DNA of 64,000 nucleotides, taken from Bdellovibrio sp. BCCA. Its GTDB lineage: Bacteria; Bdellovibrionota; Bdellovibrionia; Bdellovibrionales; Bdellovibrionaceae. How positions within the stretch are numbered: the first letter of the stretch is position 1; every line of letters starts with the position of its first letter. The translations under genes were made by a program, and so were the position numbers. The notes below the pieces were generated by a model. The model had not been told where the DNA came from, did no database searches, and saw nothing but the letters and a program-made list of their open reading frames with translations. Shown piece after piece: positions 43,501 through 52,101 of the stretch. The stretch lies in the NCBI RefSeq assembly GCF_037996825.1, contig NZ_JBBNAC010000001.1, positions 1,736,001 to 1,800,000 on the forward strand, in the 5' to 3' direction.

Positions 43501-44771
43501 TAAAAGCCGAGAACCTTTTGAGAGCATCTTAGCAGCTCCTCTTGAAACTCTGGATCTGCGATCGCAATAAGCGCTTCCACGCGTTCTTTCAGCGTTTTGC
43601 CATATAAGTGGGCGATGCCATGCTCGGTGACCACATAGTGAACATGGGCGCGGGTGGTGGTGACCCCGGCTCCTTCTTTAAGAAAGGGTACAATTTTACT
43701 TTGCCCTTTAGAGGTTTTGGAAGGTAAGGCGATGATCGGTTTTCCACCGGGAGACAAGGCGGCTCCTCGCATGAAATCCATTTGCCCACCGATGCCCGAG
43801 TAGATGCGTGAACCAATGGAATCCGCGCACACTTGCCCAGTAAGATCCACTTCGATGGCGCTATTGATGGCGACAACCTTGGGGTTTTGTCGGATGATAT
43901 GCGAGTCGTTAGTATAGGCCGCGTCCATCATCACAACCATGGGATTGTTATCGATAAAGTCATATACTTTTCTAGATCCTAAAACAAAACTGGAAACGAT
44001 CTTCCCGCCCATACGTGCCTTAAAGCGGTTTGAAATCGCACCGGTCTTGTAAAGATCAACAAGACCGTCTGAAAACATTTCTGTGTGGACTCCTAGATCT
44101 TTATGTCCTGTTAACGCCCGTAGGGTCGCATCCGGAATAGCGCCAATTCCCATCTGCAAAGTGGCTCCATCTTCAATAAGGCTTGCGACATTGCGTCCGA
44201 CACGAATTTCAATGTCACTGGTTTCTGTCCGAGGCGCGATATAAAGCTCTTCGTCGACCTCAACGGCATAGTGAATTTTGCTGAACTCTATTTGCGCGTC
44301 ACCAAAAGATCTTGGAACTTTGGGATTCACCTGCGCAATAACAACTTTGGCAGTTCGAACGGCTGAAATTGAAATATCCACGGAAGGACCGAGGCTGCAC
44401 ATACCGTGATTATCCGGAGGCGAGACTTGCACTAAAGCAACATCTAAAGGAACAGCGCCACTGTAAAATAAATGAGGAATTTCGCTTAAAAACATCGGCA
44501 CAAAAATGGAGTTTAAGTTTTTACGTGTGTGACGAAGATTCCCGCCATTGAAAAAACTGTGGACGTCGAAGCTCTCTTCAAGTTCCGGAGCCGCATAGGA
44601 ACAATCTCCCTCGGTGTGAATAGAATATATTTTTACACCTTGTACTTCAGGCGCGCGGGCAGTTAAAGCCTTCACTAAGCGCTGTGGAGTTGCTGCGGCC
44701 GTTTGAATAAAAACACCGTGTCCGGATTTAACAACTTTCAGAGCTTCTTCTGCGGATACAAACTGAGTCAT
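43500..44771 (-). CDS. Acetyl-CoA hydrolase / 4-hydroxybutyrate CoA-transferase family protein
   Basis: A 423-residue cytoplasmic enzyme that moves CoA between acyl groups or hydrolyses acyl-CoA. Family segments: GHGVFIQTAAATPQRLVKAL, GAIPDATLRALTGHKDLG, VHTEMFSDGLVDL with the catalytic Glu (near residue 229) and GGQMDFMRGAALSPGGKPII. At this length it is of the class I type with butyrate or 4-hydroxybutyrate CoA-transferase resemblance; acetate is the usual partner. It could process the C4 acyl-CoA made by the hbd/icmF set, or acetate from prey fermentation. The precise substrate cannot be told from sequence. Confidence 0.88.
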   Translation of the reverse strand: MTQFVSAEEALKVVKSGHGVFIQTAAATPQRLVKALTARAPEVQGVKIYSIHTEGDCSYAAPELEESFDVHSFFNGGNLRHTRKNLNSIFVPMFLSEIPHLFYSGAVPLDVALVQVSPPDNHGMCSLGPSVDISISAVRTAKVVIAQVNPKVPRSFGDAQIEFSKIHYAVEVDEELYIAPRTETSDIEIRVGRNVASLIEDGATLQMGIGAIPDATLRALTGHKDLGVHTEMFSDGLVDLYKTGAISNRFKARMGGKIVSSFVLGSRKVYDFIDNNPMVVMMDAAYTNDSHIIRQNPKVVAINSAIEVDLTGQVCADSIGSRIYSGIGGQMDFMRGAALSPGGKPIIALPSKTSKGQSKIVPFLKEGAGVTTTRAHVHYVVTEHGIAHLYGKTLKERVEALIAIADPEFQEELLRCSQKVLGF

Positions 44772-44911
44772 GACAATCTCCCTGTCGCAGTCTACTTTCT
44801 TTCATTTTAGCAAACAACATCTCAATATCTCCGCCTCCCGGGTGGAGATAAATTAATTTCATTGAATTTTAAATAGGGAAATTTAAGCTTAAGCGCAGCG
44901 GAGGAAATTAC

Positions 44912-46051
44912 ATGAGATTTTCGATTGGCATCCTGATTTTGGGAGTCGTTTGTTCATTGGCAAAGGCTGAAGTTAAACCTTATATGGATCAAATGCTTCA
45001 GCAAATTTACGTTCTTAAGCCTTATATCGTTTCAGATGCCGAATATCGCGATCCTAAAAATTTTCAAATAGTTGATGAGGCGCTAAAAAAGATGGGCGAC
45101 CTCAGCGAGAAAATTTCTCATGAAAATAAAATACGTCAGTCGGGATTTGCCGTTTCCGGAAAAGTTTTAAATCAGCAGCTGCGTGAAACTGAATTGGTGT
45201 ACCGCACGGGAAATAAAGATTATTCGCTGTGGATGCTGCGTTCGACTTTAAGCGTTTGTATGTCCTGTCATACACAGCTTCCCTCTGCTTCCACGAAATT
45301 TGATTTCTCCCAAAAAGATCACTATCTGACTAAGCCGTTTGATGAAGCGGAGTTTTTATTTATTGTTAGAAACTTTGATAAAGCCATCCCATTGTATGAT
45401 CAGGTGCTTAATGGTTTTCCAAAGAATGGAACAGCGGCGGACAATTTGGAGAAGGCTCTTGCCAGAAAAGTGTATTACTTTGTTCGTGTCAAAAGGGATT
45501 TTAAGGGACTTAGTGATTCATTAAATGAGAACGAAAAGAATAAAAATCTTCCGCCCTTTATTGTAAAGAAAATTGCGGGTCTAAAAAAAGCCAGCAGCTC
45601 TCTTGCAAAAGAGTCTTTTCCTTCTTTTTCGGAAAATCAGCAAGATGAAGTGCGCGACTATGCAGAAAAGAACTTAAAAAAGGAACTGCACGGGGAGTTT
45701 GAGATTACACCAGAAAGAGAGCTTTCTTATCTGCGAACGGCGTCTGTTCTATATAAATATCTAGAGCAATATCCAGACACTCCGTTAAAGCCAGAGATTT
45801 TGTATTGGCTCTCTTTCTGTGAAAGACGTTTGGACAAGAAAGCTTTTTATTCGCTCCCAGAGCTTTACCTAAAACAATGCGTTTTAGAATATACAAAGTC
45901 CCGCATTGCTCCAGCCTGTTTGAAGGAGTACCAAGACTTAGTCACTTTAGCTTACACAGGAACTTCAGGGGTTCATCTTCCTAAGGACGTGGAGCGCGAA
46001 TTAAAAAGCATGCAAGAGATGGTTGCGAAAATCCACAACCAATCTAAATAA
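44912..46051 (+). CDS. Exported protein with one CxxCH heme site and helical repeats
   Basis: A 379-residue protein with signal peptide MRFSIGILILGVVCSLAKA. It has a single c-type heme site CMSCH (Cys116, Cys119, His120) with the surrounding helix SLWMLRSTLSV; a Met ligand is not obvious. The rest is helical and resembles tetratricopeptide-type pairs: EAEFLFIVRNFDKAIPLYDQ, RELSYLRTASVLYKYLEQYP and PEILYWLSFCERR. So it is likely a periplasmic mono-heme cytochrome-like scaffold. The ribosome site is GGAGGAAA. Its role is unknown; a divergent acyl-CoA gene lies upstream. Confidence 0.75.
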   Translation: MRFSIGILILGVVCSLAKAEVKPYMDQMLQQIYVLKPYIVSDAEYRDPKNFQIVDEALKKMGDLSEKISHENKIRQSGFAVSGKVLNQQLRETELVYRTGNKDYSLWMLRSTLSVCMSCHTQLPSASTKFDFSQKDHYLTKPFDEAEFLFIVRNFDKAIPLYDQVLNGFPKNGTAADNLEKALARKVYYFVRVKRDFKGLSDSLNENEKNKNLPPFIVKKIAGLKKASSSLAKESFPSFSENQQDEVRDYAEKNLKKELHGEFEITPERELSYLRTASVLYKYLEQYPDTPLKPEILYWLSFCERRLDKKAFYSLPELYLKQCVLEYTKSRIAPACLKEYQDLVTLAYTGTSGVHLPKDVERELKSMQEMVAKIHNQSK

Positions 46052-46053
46052 AA

Positions 46054-47214
46054 CTACCTTGCCTCCAGCTCTTTATACAAAGCGAGGGTTTTTGTAAGAG
46101 TTTGATTCCAGGAGTGTTGCCCCAAGGTCCATTGCCGGGCCGTGGCTCCTTGTTGAGGAACCTGATCGGGGTTTTGAATATAAAATCGCAAGGCTTCACT
46201 GAGACTCTTGGCGTTGCGTGGCTCTGTTAAAAATCCGCGTTCATTTTTTCCAACTTGTTCTGTTGTTCCCCCGGCATTTGTGCCAATGGCAGGTTTTTCC
46301 ATCAACATAGAGTCAAGAACACTCAATGAATAAGTTTCGTTGTAAGACGCTAGAATGAATACGTCCAAAATATCAATATAAGGAATGAAGTTCTTTTGGA
46401 ACGGCACGCGGTGCAAGTGACCTTTTAAGCGAGGCTCGGAGGCTTTTTGGTTGATCCACTCGGACAATTCCAACGATTGAGTTTCGTAAGTCAATTGACC
46501 TTCAGAATTTTTCCCCAAGATTGTCGGATCACCCACGATCACCATGTGAATTTTTTTAATTTCTTCATCGCTGAGATAGTCTAAAGCTTCAACGAGTTCA
46601 CGAACACCTTTGCCCGCATCAATACGGCAAAGAGTTCCAAAAACTAAATCACTTTGAGCAAAACCCATCTTTGCCCGCAGTTCTTCGCGTTGGACAGGGT
46701 TTGTATGATAGTCTTCTGTCTTACGTCCATAGCGCATCAAACGCAGTTTCTCAGGCGCAATAGGAAAGTTCTTGCGAGCTTCGCTAAGCACCCATTCAGA
46801 AGAACTGCACAAGGCATCCACTTTCGAAAAAAGCCAGCGATGAACCAGGTCTTTTTTCGGTAGAGCATTCATGTAGAGATTGTAGACATGCTTTGGAACG
46901 GCAGAGTTCCAGCGCGACAAAGCACAGCACCACATATCAATACGGGTGTGAGAGTGCAGGTGAGTGATCTTGTGCTCGCGGCTGATTTTTCGAATCAGCA
47001 AAGCCGCTTTGAATTTTGAAATTTTCTTTTCTGGAAACGTGATCAACTCGACATCGGAATGACGAAGTTCCTCAGCGACGCGTGAGTGAGCAGAGCAAAA
47101 CACGCGTTGATTCACGCCGGCTTTTGCCAGGTTTTGAATCAGCTCCACAGTGTAAAGCTCAAGTCCACCCCAAGAAAGGGACTGGATGCAGTGAAGAACT
47201 CTTACTTCGCCCAT
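46054..47214 (-). CDS. Glycosyltransferase, GT4 family
   Basis: A 386-residue enzyme that transfers a sugar from a nucleotide donor to an acceptor in the surface glycan. N-terminal domain VLHCIQSLSWGGLELYTVEL with the early Gly-rich loop, C-terminal Rossmann domain VFGTLCRIDAGKGVRELVEA and the donor site FILASYNETYSLSVLDSM and NAGGTTEQVGKNERGFL (E-x7-E). It is the last gene of wecE-rmlA-rmlB-GT and overlaps rmlB by 13 bases. It may attach the amino sugar made by the operon; donor and acceptor are not proven. Confidence 0.88.
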   Translation of the reverse strand: MGEVRVLHCIQSLSWGGLELYTVELIQNLAKAGVNQRVFCSAHSRVAEELRHSDVELITFPEKKISKFKAALLIRKISREHKITHLHSHTRIDMWCCALSRWNSAVPKHVYNLYMNALPKKDLVHRWLFSKVDALCSSSEWVLSEARKNFPIAPEKLRLMRYGRKTEDYHTNPVQREELRAKMGFAQSDLVFGTLCRIDAGKGVRELVEALDYLSDEEIKKIHMVIVGDPTILGKNSEGQLTYETQSLELSEWINQKASEPRLKGHLHRVPFQKNFIPYIDILDVFILASYNETYSLSVLDSMLMEKPAIGTNAGGTTEQVGKNERGFLTEPRNAKSLSEALRFYIQNPDQVPQQGATARQWTLGQHSWNQTLTKTLALYKELEAR

Positions 47215-48188
47215 AGTTTTTTATAATGCTCAATCGTGCGAAGAAGTCCTTCTTGTTCAAACTTCACTTTCGGCGTCCAGCCAAGTTCCTTCTGCGATTT
47301 GCCAAAGTTGATCGCATAGCGGAAGTCGTGACCTTTGCGGTCTTGAACAAAGTTTAATAAACTCTCGGGCTTTCCAAGTTGTTTTAAGATCAACTTTGCC
47401 ACATCCAGGTTCTGTCTCTCGGAATCGCCGCCTAAGTTGTAAACTTCGCCGGCCTTGCCGTTCGTGAAAGCCTTCCAAACGCCTTCATTGTGGTCATCGA
47501 CGTAAATCCAATCGCGGATGTTCATGCCAGTTCCATAGATCGGCATGGGTTCATTTGCCATCGCACGCTTGATCATCAAAGGAATAAACTTTTCTTCCAC
47601 TTGGTAAGGACCGTAGTTGTTCGAGCAGCGAGTGATTACGACAGGGAGCTTGTAAGTTTCAAAGAACGCACGGCACATCAAATCCGCACTGGCTTTCGAA
47701 GCGCTGTAAGGACTGTTCGGCGCAAGGGGAGTGTCTTCAGTAAAGGCAGGATCTTCCATTTGCAAAGTTCCATACACTTCATCGGTGCTGACTTGCAGAT
47801 ATTTGAACGAACTGTTTTTCTCAAACAAAGAAAGGCTTTCTTTCAGAAGATTCAAAGTTCCAAGAACATTTGTTTCAACAAAGATGTTGGGACTTTCAAT
47901 GGAGCGGTCTACGTGAGATTCAGCGGCGAAATTCAAAACACCAGAGAACTGATATTTTTTAAAAAGCTCATGCATCTTGTGAGCGTCACGAATGTCTTCC
48001 TGATAAAACTTCAAATGCGAATGCGCATCCAGCTCCGGCTGAATATTTCCCAGGCGTCCTGCGTAAGTCAACGCATCCACTATCACAAAATCATACTTTG
48101 CTTTTACGTCTTCGCGGCAGGCAATCGTCTTAACGAAATTAGTTCCAATAAATCCGGCACAACCGGTCAGTAAAACAGTCTGCTTCAT
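47202..48188 (-). CDS. rmlB: dTDP-glucose 4,6-dehydratase
   Basis: Converts dTDP-glucose to dTDP-4-keto-6-deoxyglucose. The 328-residue protein has the NAD site LTGCAGFIGTNF near its start, HVDRSIESPNIFVETNVLGT, the TDEVYG motif with the active Asp-Glu, the YSASKASADL Tyr/Lys pair and RCSNNYGPYQ, all as in RmlB. The start overlaps the rmlA stop by 4 bases (ATGA), so it is translationally coupled. There is no rmlC or rmlD here, so the keto sugar is probably used by WecE. Confidence 0.95.
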   Translation of the reverse strand: MKQTVLLTGCAGFIGTNFVKTIACREDVKAKYDFVIVDALTYAGRLGNIQPELDAHSHLKFYQEDIRDAHKMHELFKKYQFSGVLNFAAESHVDRSIESPNIFVETNVLGTLNLLKESLSLFEKNSSFKYLQVSTDEVYGTLQMEDPAFTEDTPLAPNSPYSASKASADLMCRAFFETYKLPVVITRCSNNYGPYQVEEKFIPLMIKRAMANEPMPIYGTGMNIRDWIYVDDHNEGVWKAFTNGKAGEVYNLGGDSERQNLDVAKLILKQLGKPESLLNFVQDRKGHDFRYAINFGKSQKELGWTPKVKFEQEGLLRTIEHYKKLWAK

Positions 48189-49072
48189 AGTTCCTCAGAA
48201 ATAATTTTTTCAAGATAAGAGCGGTAAGAACACTTCGGAAGTTCGTTCGTGATTTTTTGTAACTGCGCCAAAGTAATAAACTTCATGCGGTACGCGATTT
48301 CCTCAAGGCAAGCCACTTTCAAACCCTGACGTTCTTCAATCGCGCCAATAAATGCGGCAGCATCGAGCAAAGATCTTGGTGTTCCCGTATCAAGCCATGC
48401 AAGACCACGATACATCATCTCAACGCCAAGCTTACCTTCGTTATGATAAGACAAAATTAAATCCACGATCTCTGTTTCGCCACGAGGAGAAGGTTTCAAA
48501 GACTTCGCGCGTTTTGCCACAGTTTTATCAAACAAATAAAGTCCTGGGACCGCAAAATTAGATTTTGGATTTTGCGGTTTTTCTTCGATGGATTTTACTT
48601 TTTTAGAATTCTTATCAAACTCAACAACACCATAAGCGCGAGGATCCGCGACATAGTATGCGAACACACGACCATGAAGATCATCTTGCATAGCTTCTTG
48701 TGATTTGATCGCGGCACGGAAGAAATCTAAGTCCCCGTAAAACAAATTATCGCCCAAGATCAAGCACACGTTGTCGTTGCCAATAAAGTCTTCACCTAAA
48801 ACGAATGCTTCAGGAAGACCGTTTGGCTTTTCTTGGATCTTATAAGAAAGTTTAATGCCGAACTGAGAACCATCGCCCAAAAGTTTTTGAAACAACGGTT
48901 GGTCATCTGGGGTTGTGATAAGCAAAATATCTTTGATTCCGCCAAGCATTAGAATACTTAGAGGATAATAAATCATCGGCTTGTCATACACCGATTGAAG
49001 TTGCTTCGTCATAACCCGAGTCATCGGGTAGAGGCGAGAGCCGGCTCCTCCGGCAAGGATAATACCCTTCAT
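48185..49072 (-). CDS. rmlA: Glucose-1-phosphate thymidylyltransferase
   Basis: Makes dTDP-glucose from dTTP and glucose-1-phosphate. The 295-residue protein shows the nucleotide-binding GGAGSRLYPMTRVMTKQLQS, YDKPMIYYPLSILMLGGIKD, LILGDNLFYGDL and LAWLDTGTPRSLLDAAAF, the standard RmlA set. It lies 3 bases past wecE. The usual feedback control by the end sugar nucleotide is known for the family and not visible here. Confidence 0.96.
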   Translation of the reverse strand: MKGIILAGGAGSRLYPMTRVMTKQLQSVYDKPMIYYPLSILMLGGIKDILLITTPDDQPLFQKLLGDGSQFGIKLSYKIQEKPNGLPEAFVLGEDFIGNDNVCLILGDNLFYGDLDFFRAAIKSQEAMQDDLHGRVFAYYVADPRAYGVVEFDKNSKKVKSIEEKPQNPKSNFAVPGLYLFDKTVAKRAKSLKPSPRGETEIVDLILSYHNEGKLGVEMMYRGLAWLDTGTPRSLLDAAAFIGAIEERQGLKVACLEEIAYRMKFITLAQLQKITNELPKCSYRSYLEKIISEEL

Positions 49073-49075
49073 TGA

Positions 49076-50209
49076 TTACCTCTTAAAGAAAGAATGGATT
49101 TTTTCAAGAACCAAAGCCGCGTCTTGGGAGCTTAAATCTGCAAACATCGGAAGACGCAAAAGACGGTTGGCATGATCGTCCGTGACTTTCATAGAACCCG
49201 ATACGCGGCCGTACTTCACACCCGCAGGCGCCGAATGCAAAGGCACGTAGTGAGTCGTCGACTGAATGCCAGCCTCTTTAAGATAACTCCAAAGAGCCGC
49301 ACGAACTTCTGCGGAATTTAAAAGGAAATAATAAATATGCGCATTGGCCTTGCAATCAGCAGGCACAGTCATGCGTTGCAAGTGACCTTGTTTTTCAAGA
49401 TCAGCAAGACCTGCATGGTATTGATTCCAAATCGCTAAACGTTTTGCCGTGATCGCTTCGCCTTCTTCTAGTTGCGAAAGAAGAAAAGCGGCCGACAGTT
49501 CAGAAAGCAGATAAGAAGACCCTTTGTCCTGCCATGTGTACTTGTCTACTTGGCCATTTAAAAACTGCTGACGATTGGTTCCTTTGTCGCGAACGATTTC
49601 AGCACGGGCAACCAAGCGAGCGTCGTTGATGGTTAAACAACCACCTTCGCCGCAGACAATGTTCTTTGTTTCATGGAAGCTAAAAGCCGCCATGTGGCCC
49701 AAAGTTCCTAAAGCGCGACCTTTGTAAGATGCGAAGATGCCTTGAGCTGCATCTTCCACAACCCAGATGTTATGTTTGTTGGCGAGGGTCATGATGGCAT
49801 CCATATCACAACCGACTCCAGCATAGTGCACGGGCATGATGACTTTCGTGCGGGGAGTGATCGCTTTTTCAATTTCTGCAGGATCAATATTCATTGTTAA
49901 AGGATCGATATCGACAAAAACAGGAACAGCACCATAAAGAGCCACCACGTTCGCCGTTGAAGTGAATGTGAAAGAAGGAAGAATCACTTCATCGCCCGGG
50001 CCGATATCTGCAAGCACCATCGCCATTTCAAGAGCCGATGTGCAAGAAGGAGTGATCACTGTCATTTTTGTCGGAAGATTTTTATTAAACCACTCGGAAC
50101 ATTTTTTATTAAAAGAACCTTCGCCGCTGAGTTTTTTGTTGGCGATGGCCTGAGAAATATATTTCTCTTCATTCGAGCTTTTTGGCGGAATATTAAATGG
50201 AATTTTCAT
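49076..50209 (-). CDS. wecE: dTDP-4-amino-4,6-dideoxygalactose transaminase
   Basis: A PLP enzyme that aminates dTDP-4-keto-6-deoxyglucose to dTDP-Fuc4N, the donor used in E. coli for enterobacterial common antigen. The 377-residue protein matches WecE/RffA through KKLSGEGSFNKKCSEWF, TPSCTSALEMAMVLADIGPG, VEDAAQGIFASYKGRALG, SFHETKNIVCGEGG with the PLP Lys around 181, and VDKYTWQDKGSSYLLSELSA. It is the first gene of the operon, and its own promoter region is the 40 bases before 50250. The end product (Fuc4N or a close 4-amino sugar) is inference from family. Confidence 0.94.
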   Translation of the reverse strand: MKIPFNIPPKSSNEEKYISQAIANKKLSGEGSFNKKCSEWFNKNLPTKMTVITPSCTSALEMAMVLADIGPGDEVILPSFTFTSTANVVALYGAVPVFVDIDPLTMNIDPAEIEKAITPRTKVIMPVHYAGVGCDMDAIMTLANKHNIWVVEDAAQGIFASYKGRALGTLGHMAAFSFHETKNIVCGEGGCLTINDARLVARAEIVRDKGTNRQQFLNGQVDKYTWQDKGSSYLLSELSAAFLLSQLEEGEAITAKRLAIWNQYHAGLADLEKQGHLQRMTVPADCKANAHIYYFLLNSAEVRAALWSYLKEAGIQSTTHYVPLHSAPAGVKYGRVSGSMKVTDDHANRLLRLPMFADLSSQDAALVLEKIHSFFKR

Positions 50210-50250
50210 GCCCCCTCATAGTAGTACAAGGCTTAAGAGGGGGCAATGGA

Positions 50251-51903
50251 TTAAAAGCCGTCTGTCGTACCGACTTTACGAGGGCTTTCGTCGTCATCAA
50301 AAGGAATTACAGCCGCGGCGCCCTGTGGTTTTTTCGTCACGGGAGCAGGCTTTTTTGCTGCCTTGGGTGCTGTCTGTTTAGCAGTGATGGACACCACTTT
50401 CGGAGATGTTTTAGGAGGCGCCTCACGTTTTGGAGCCGATGCTTGTTCTCCTCCTAAGACAGCCTCATTAAGACTTTGAACCATCTTCTTCATTTGCAAA
50501 GCCTGAGCATTGATTTCCTCCGCCGACGCCGCCACTTCCTCTGAAGACGCCGCATTGGCCTGAGAGCCTTGATCTAATTGGTTCATGGCTTTGCTGATTT
50601 GCTGAATGCCTGTTGTTTGTTCAGAACTTGCTGCGGAAATTTCGTTGTTCAAATCCGCCACTTTTTTCACCGAATTAACGATGTTAGAGAGAACTTCGCC
50701 CGAACGATCGGCAATAGAAGACCCTTTTTCGACTTTTTCAACACTGTCTTTGATAAGACCATTGATGTCTTTTGCTGCTACTGCGGAGCGTTGAGCAAGA
50801 GCCCGAACCGCTTCGGCGACAACCGCAAAACCCTTCCCATGTTCGCCAGCTCGAGCGGCCTCCACGGAAGCGTTCAAAGCCAGCAAATTTGTTTGAAAGG
50901 CGATATCGTCAATCACACTGATAATTTCTTCGATCTTTTTAGAAGACGTCGAAATATCGTGCATCGATTCAATCAGATGTTGAATTTCGTTTTGACCTTG
51001 TTCAGCCGCATCTTTGGAAGATTGAGAAAGAGCCGCTGCTTGCTTGGCGTTGTCAGAATTCATTTTTACCATGGAAGACATTTCTTCTAATGACGCCACG
51101 GTTTCTTCAAGAGAAGCCGCAGCTTCTGTTGAAGAGTGAGAAAGAGTTTGTCCCGCGGCGGTCAGTTGCGTGATCGCTTCAGCAACTTGATTTCCGGACT
51201 GAGTGAGACCCGAAGCAATGCCGCTTACGGTGTTGGAAACGCGATAAGCAATCCACATCAAAATACCGAAAAGCAACGTCGCACAGAAACCAGCAATCAG
51301 AAGAAGAAGCTGTGTTTGAAAAGTGCGAACCTCTTGCTGAGTTCGGTTTGCTTCAACGGATCTTGCGTTGTACAGTTTCATATTCGCAGCAATCGCATTT
51401 TGTGTGTCGATCGCGAGCACGTGCCATTCTCCACCATTCATCGCTTTATGAACCTTGGCATCCTCTTCTGGCGTATTTTTTTCTAAAGAGGCGATCATGG
51501 CCTCTGTTAAAGCATAGAATTGCGGTTTGATCTCTTTGGCTCTCGCATAGTTTTTCTGTTCTTCGTCATCGAGTGATGTTGATTCATAAAACTCTTGGCC
51601 TTTTTTAAATTCATTAAAGGCATCTTTAGCTTTATTGACAAAGTTAGTCCGAGACTTAAGGTCTTCTTTATTGGCAAGCGCCGCCCAAATAAAATATCCC
51701 ACGCGAGCTCTTTGCATTCCGATTTGTCCAAGACCGTCCATGTTAGGTATCACATCAGTGTAGGCGGTTGTGAGCATATCACCTAACGTGTTCATTGATT
51801 TTAGGGAAACGGTCGTCAGCGCTGTAAAAGCGATGATCGGCAAAATCGCTGAGAACAGTAATTTGCCTCTCAGACCTTTAAACCAACTGCCAAAAGAATT
51901 CAT
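50251..51903 (-). CDS. Methyl-accepting chemotaxis protein
   Basis: A 550-residue inner-membrane receptor for chemotaxis. First membrane helix at about 14-35 (KLLFSAILPIIAFTALTTV), a four-helix-type periplasmic sensor to about 190, second helix LLLLIAGFCATLLFGILMW at about 196-215, then the signalling coiled coil with tip DDIAFQTNLLALNASVEAAR and AGEHGKGFAVVAEAVRALAQ. A clear HAMP domain is not seen between the second helix and the coiled coil, which is short here. The C-terminus is a Pro/Lys-rich tail (about 480-550) and has no NWETF docking site. It has a possible sigma-28 promoter. Ligand unknown. Confidence 0.93.
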   Translation of the reverse strand: MNSFGSWFKGLRGKLLFSAILPIIAFTALTTVSLKSMNTLGDMLTTAYTDVIPNMDGLGQIGMQRARVGYFIWAALANKEDLKSRTNFVNKAKDAFNEFKKGQEFYESTSLDDEEQKNYARAKEIKPQFYALTEAMIASLEKNTPEEDAKVHKAMNGGEWHVLAIDTQNAIAANMKLYNARSVEANRTQQEVRTFQTQLLLLIAGFCATLLFGILMWIAYRVSNTVSGIASGLTQSGNQVAEAITQLTAAGQTLSHSSTEAAASLEETVASLEEMSSMVKMNSDNAKQAAALSQSSKDAAEQGQNEIQHLIESMHDISTSSKKIEEIISVIDDIAFQTNLLALNASVEAARAGEHGKGFAVVAEAVRALAQRSAVAAKDINGLIKDSVEKVEKGSSIADRSGEVLSNIVNSVKKVADLNNEISAASSEQTTGIQQISKAMNQLDQGSQANAASSEEVAASAEEINAQALQMKKMVQSLNEAVLGGEQASAPKREAPPKTSPKVVSITAKQTAPKAAKKPAPVTKKPQGAAAVIPFDDDESPRKVGTTDGF

Positions 51904-51951
51904 GAATCGACTCCTCCAACACCATATTTACAAGATTAGGGGTGTTCTTAC

Positions 51952-51979
51952 TTGTCGACTTTTTTATTACGGGCCTTTA
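51952..51979 (-). promoter_or_regulatory. Possible FliA (sigma-28) promoter of the chemoreceptor gene
   Basis: On the minus strand TAAAG (51979-51975), then 15 bases and GTCGACAA (51959-51952); the second agrees with the consensus GCCGATAA in 6 of 8, and the spacing is one base longer than the E. coli consensus. The leader would be about 40 bases. Confidence 0.35.
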
Positions 51980-52101
51980 ATCAAAAACTCTTGTCAGTTC
52001 TTTTAAAGGTGCGGTGCTTCATTACAAATATTAATCGTTTGAGTTTGTCCGCATCCTATTGATACGATTTTTCATAAGTCTAGACTCAAGGAGGGGTGGT
52101 C

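Noticed and set aside
47490-48173. A 227-codon plus-strand frame opposite rmlB
   Set aside because: rmlB is certain; the opposite frame has no ribosome site and a composition of a shadow.
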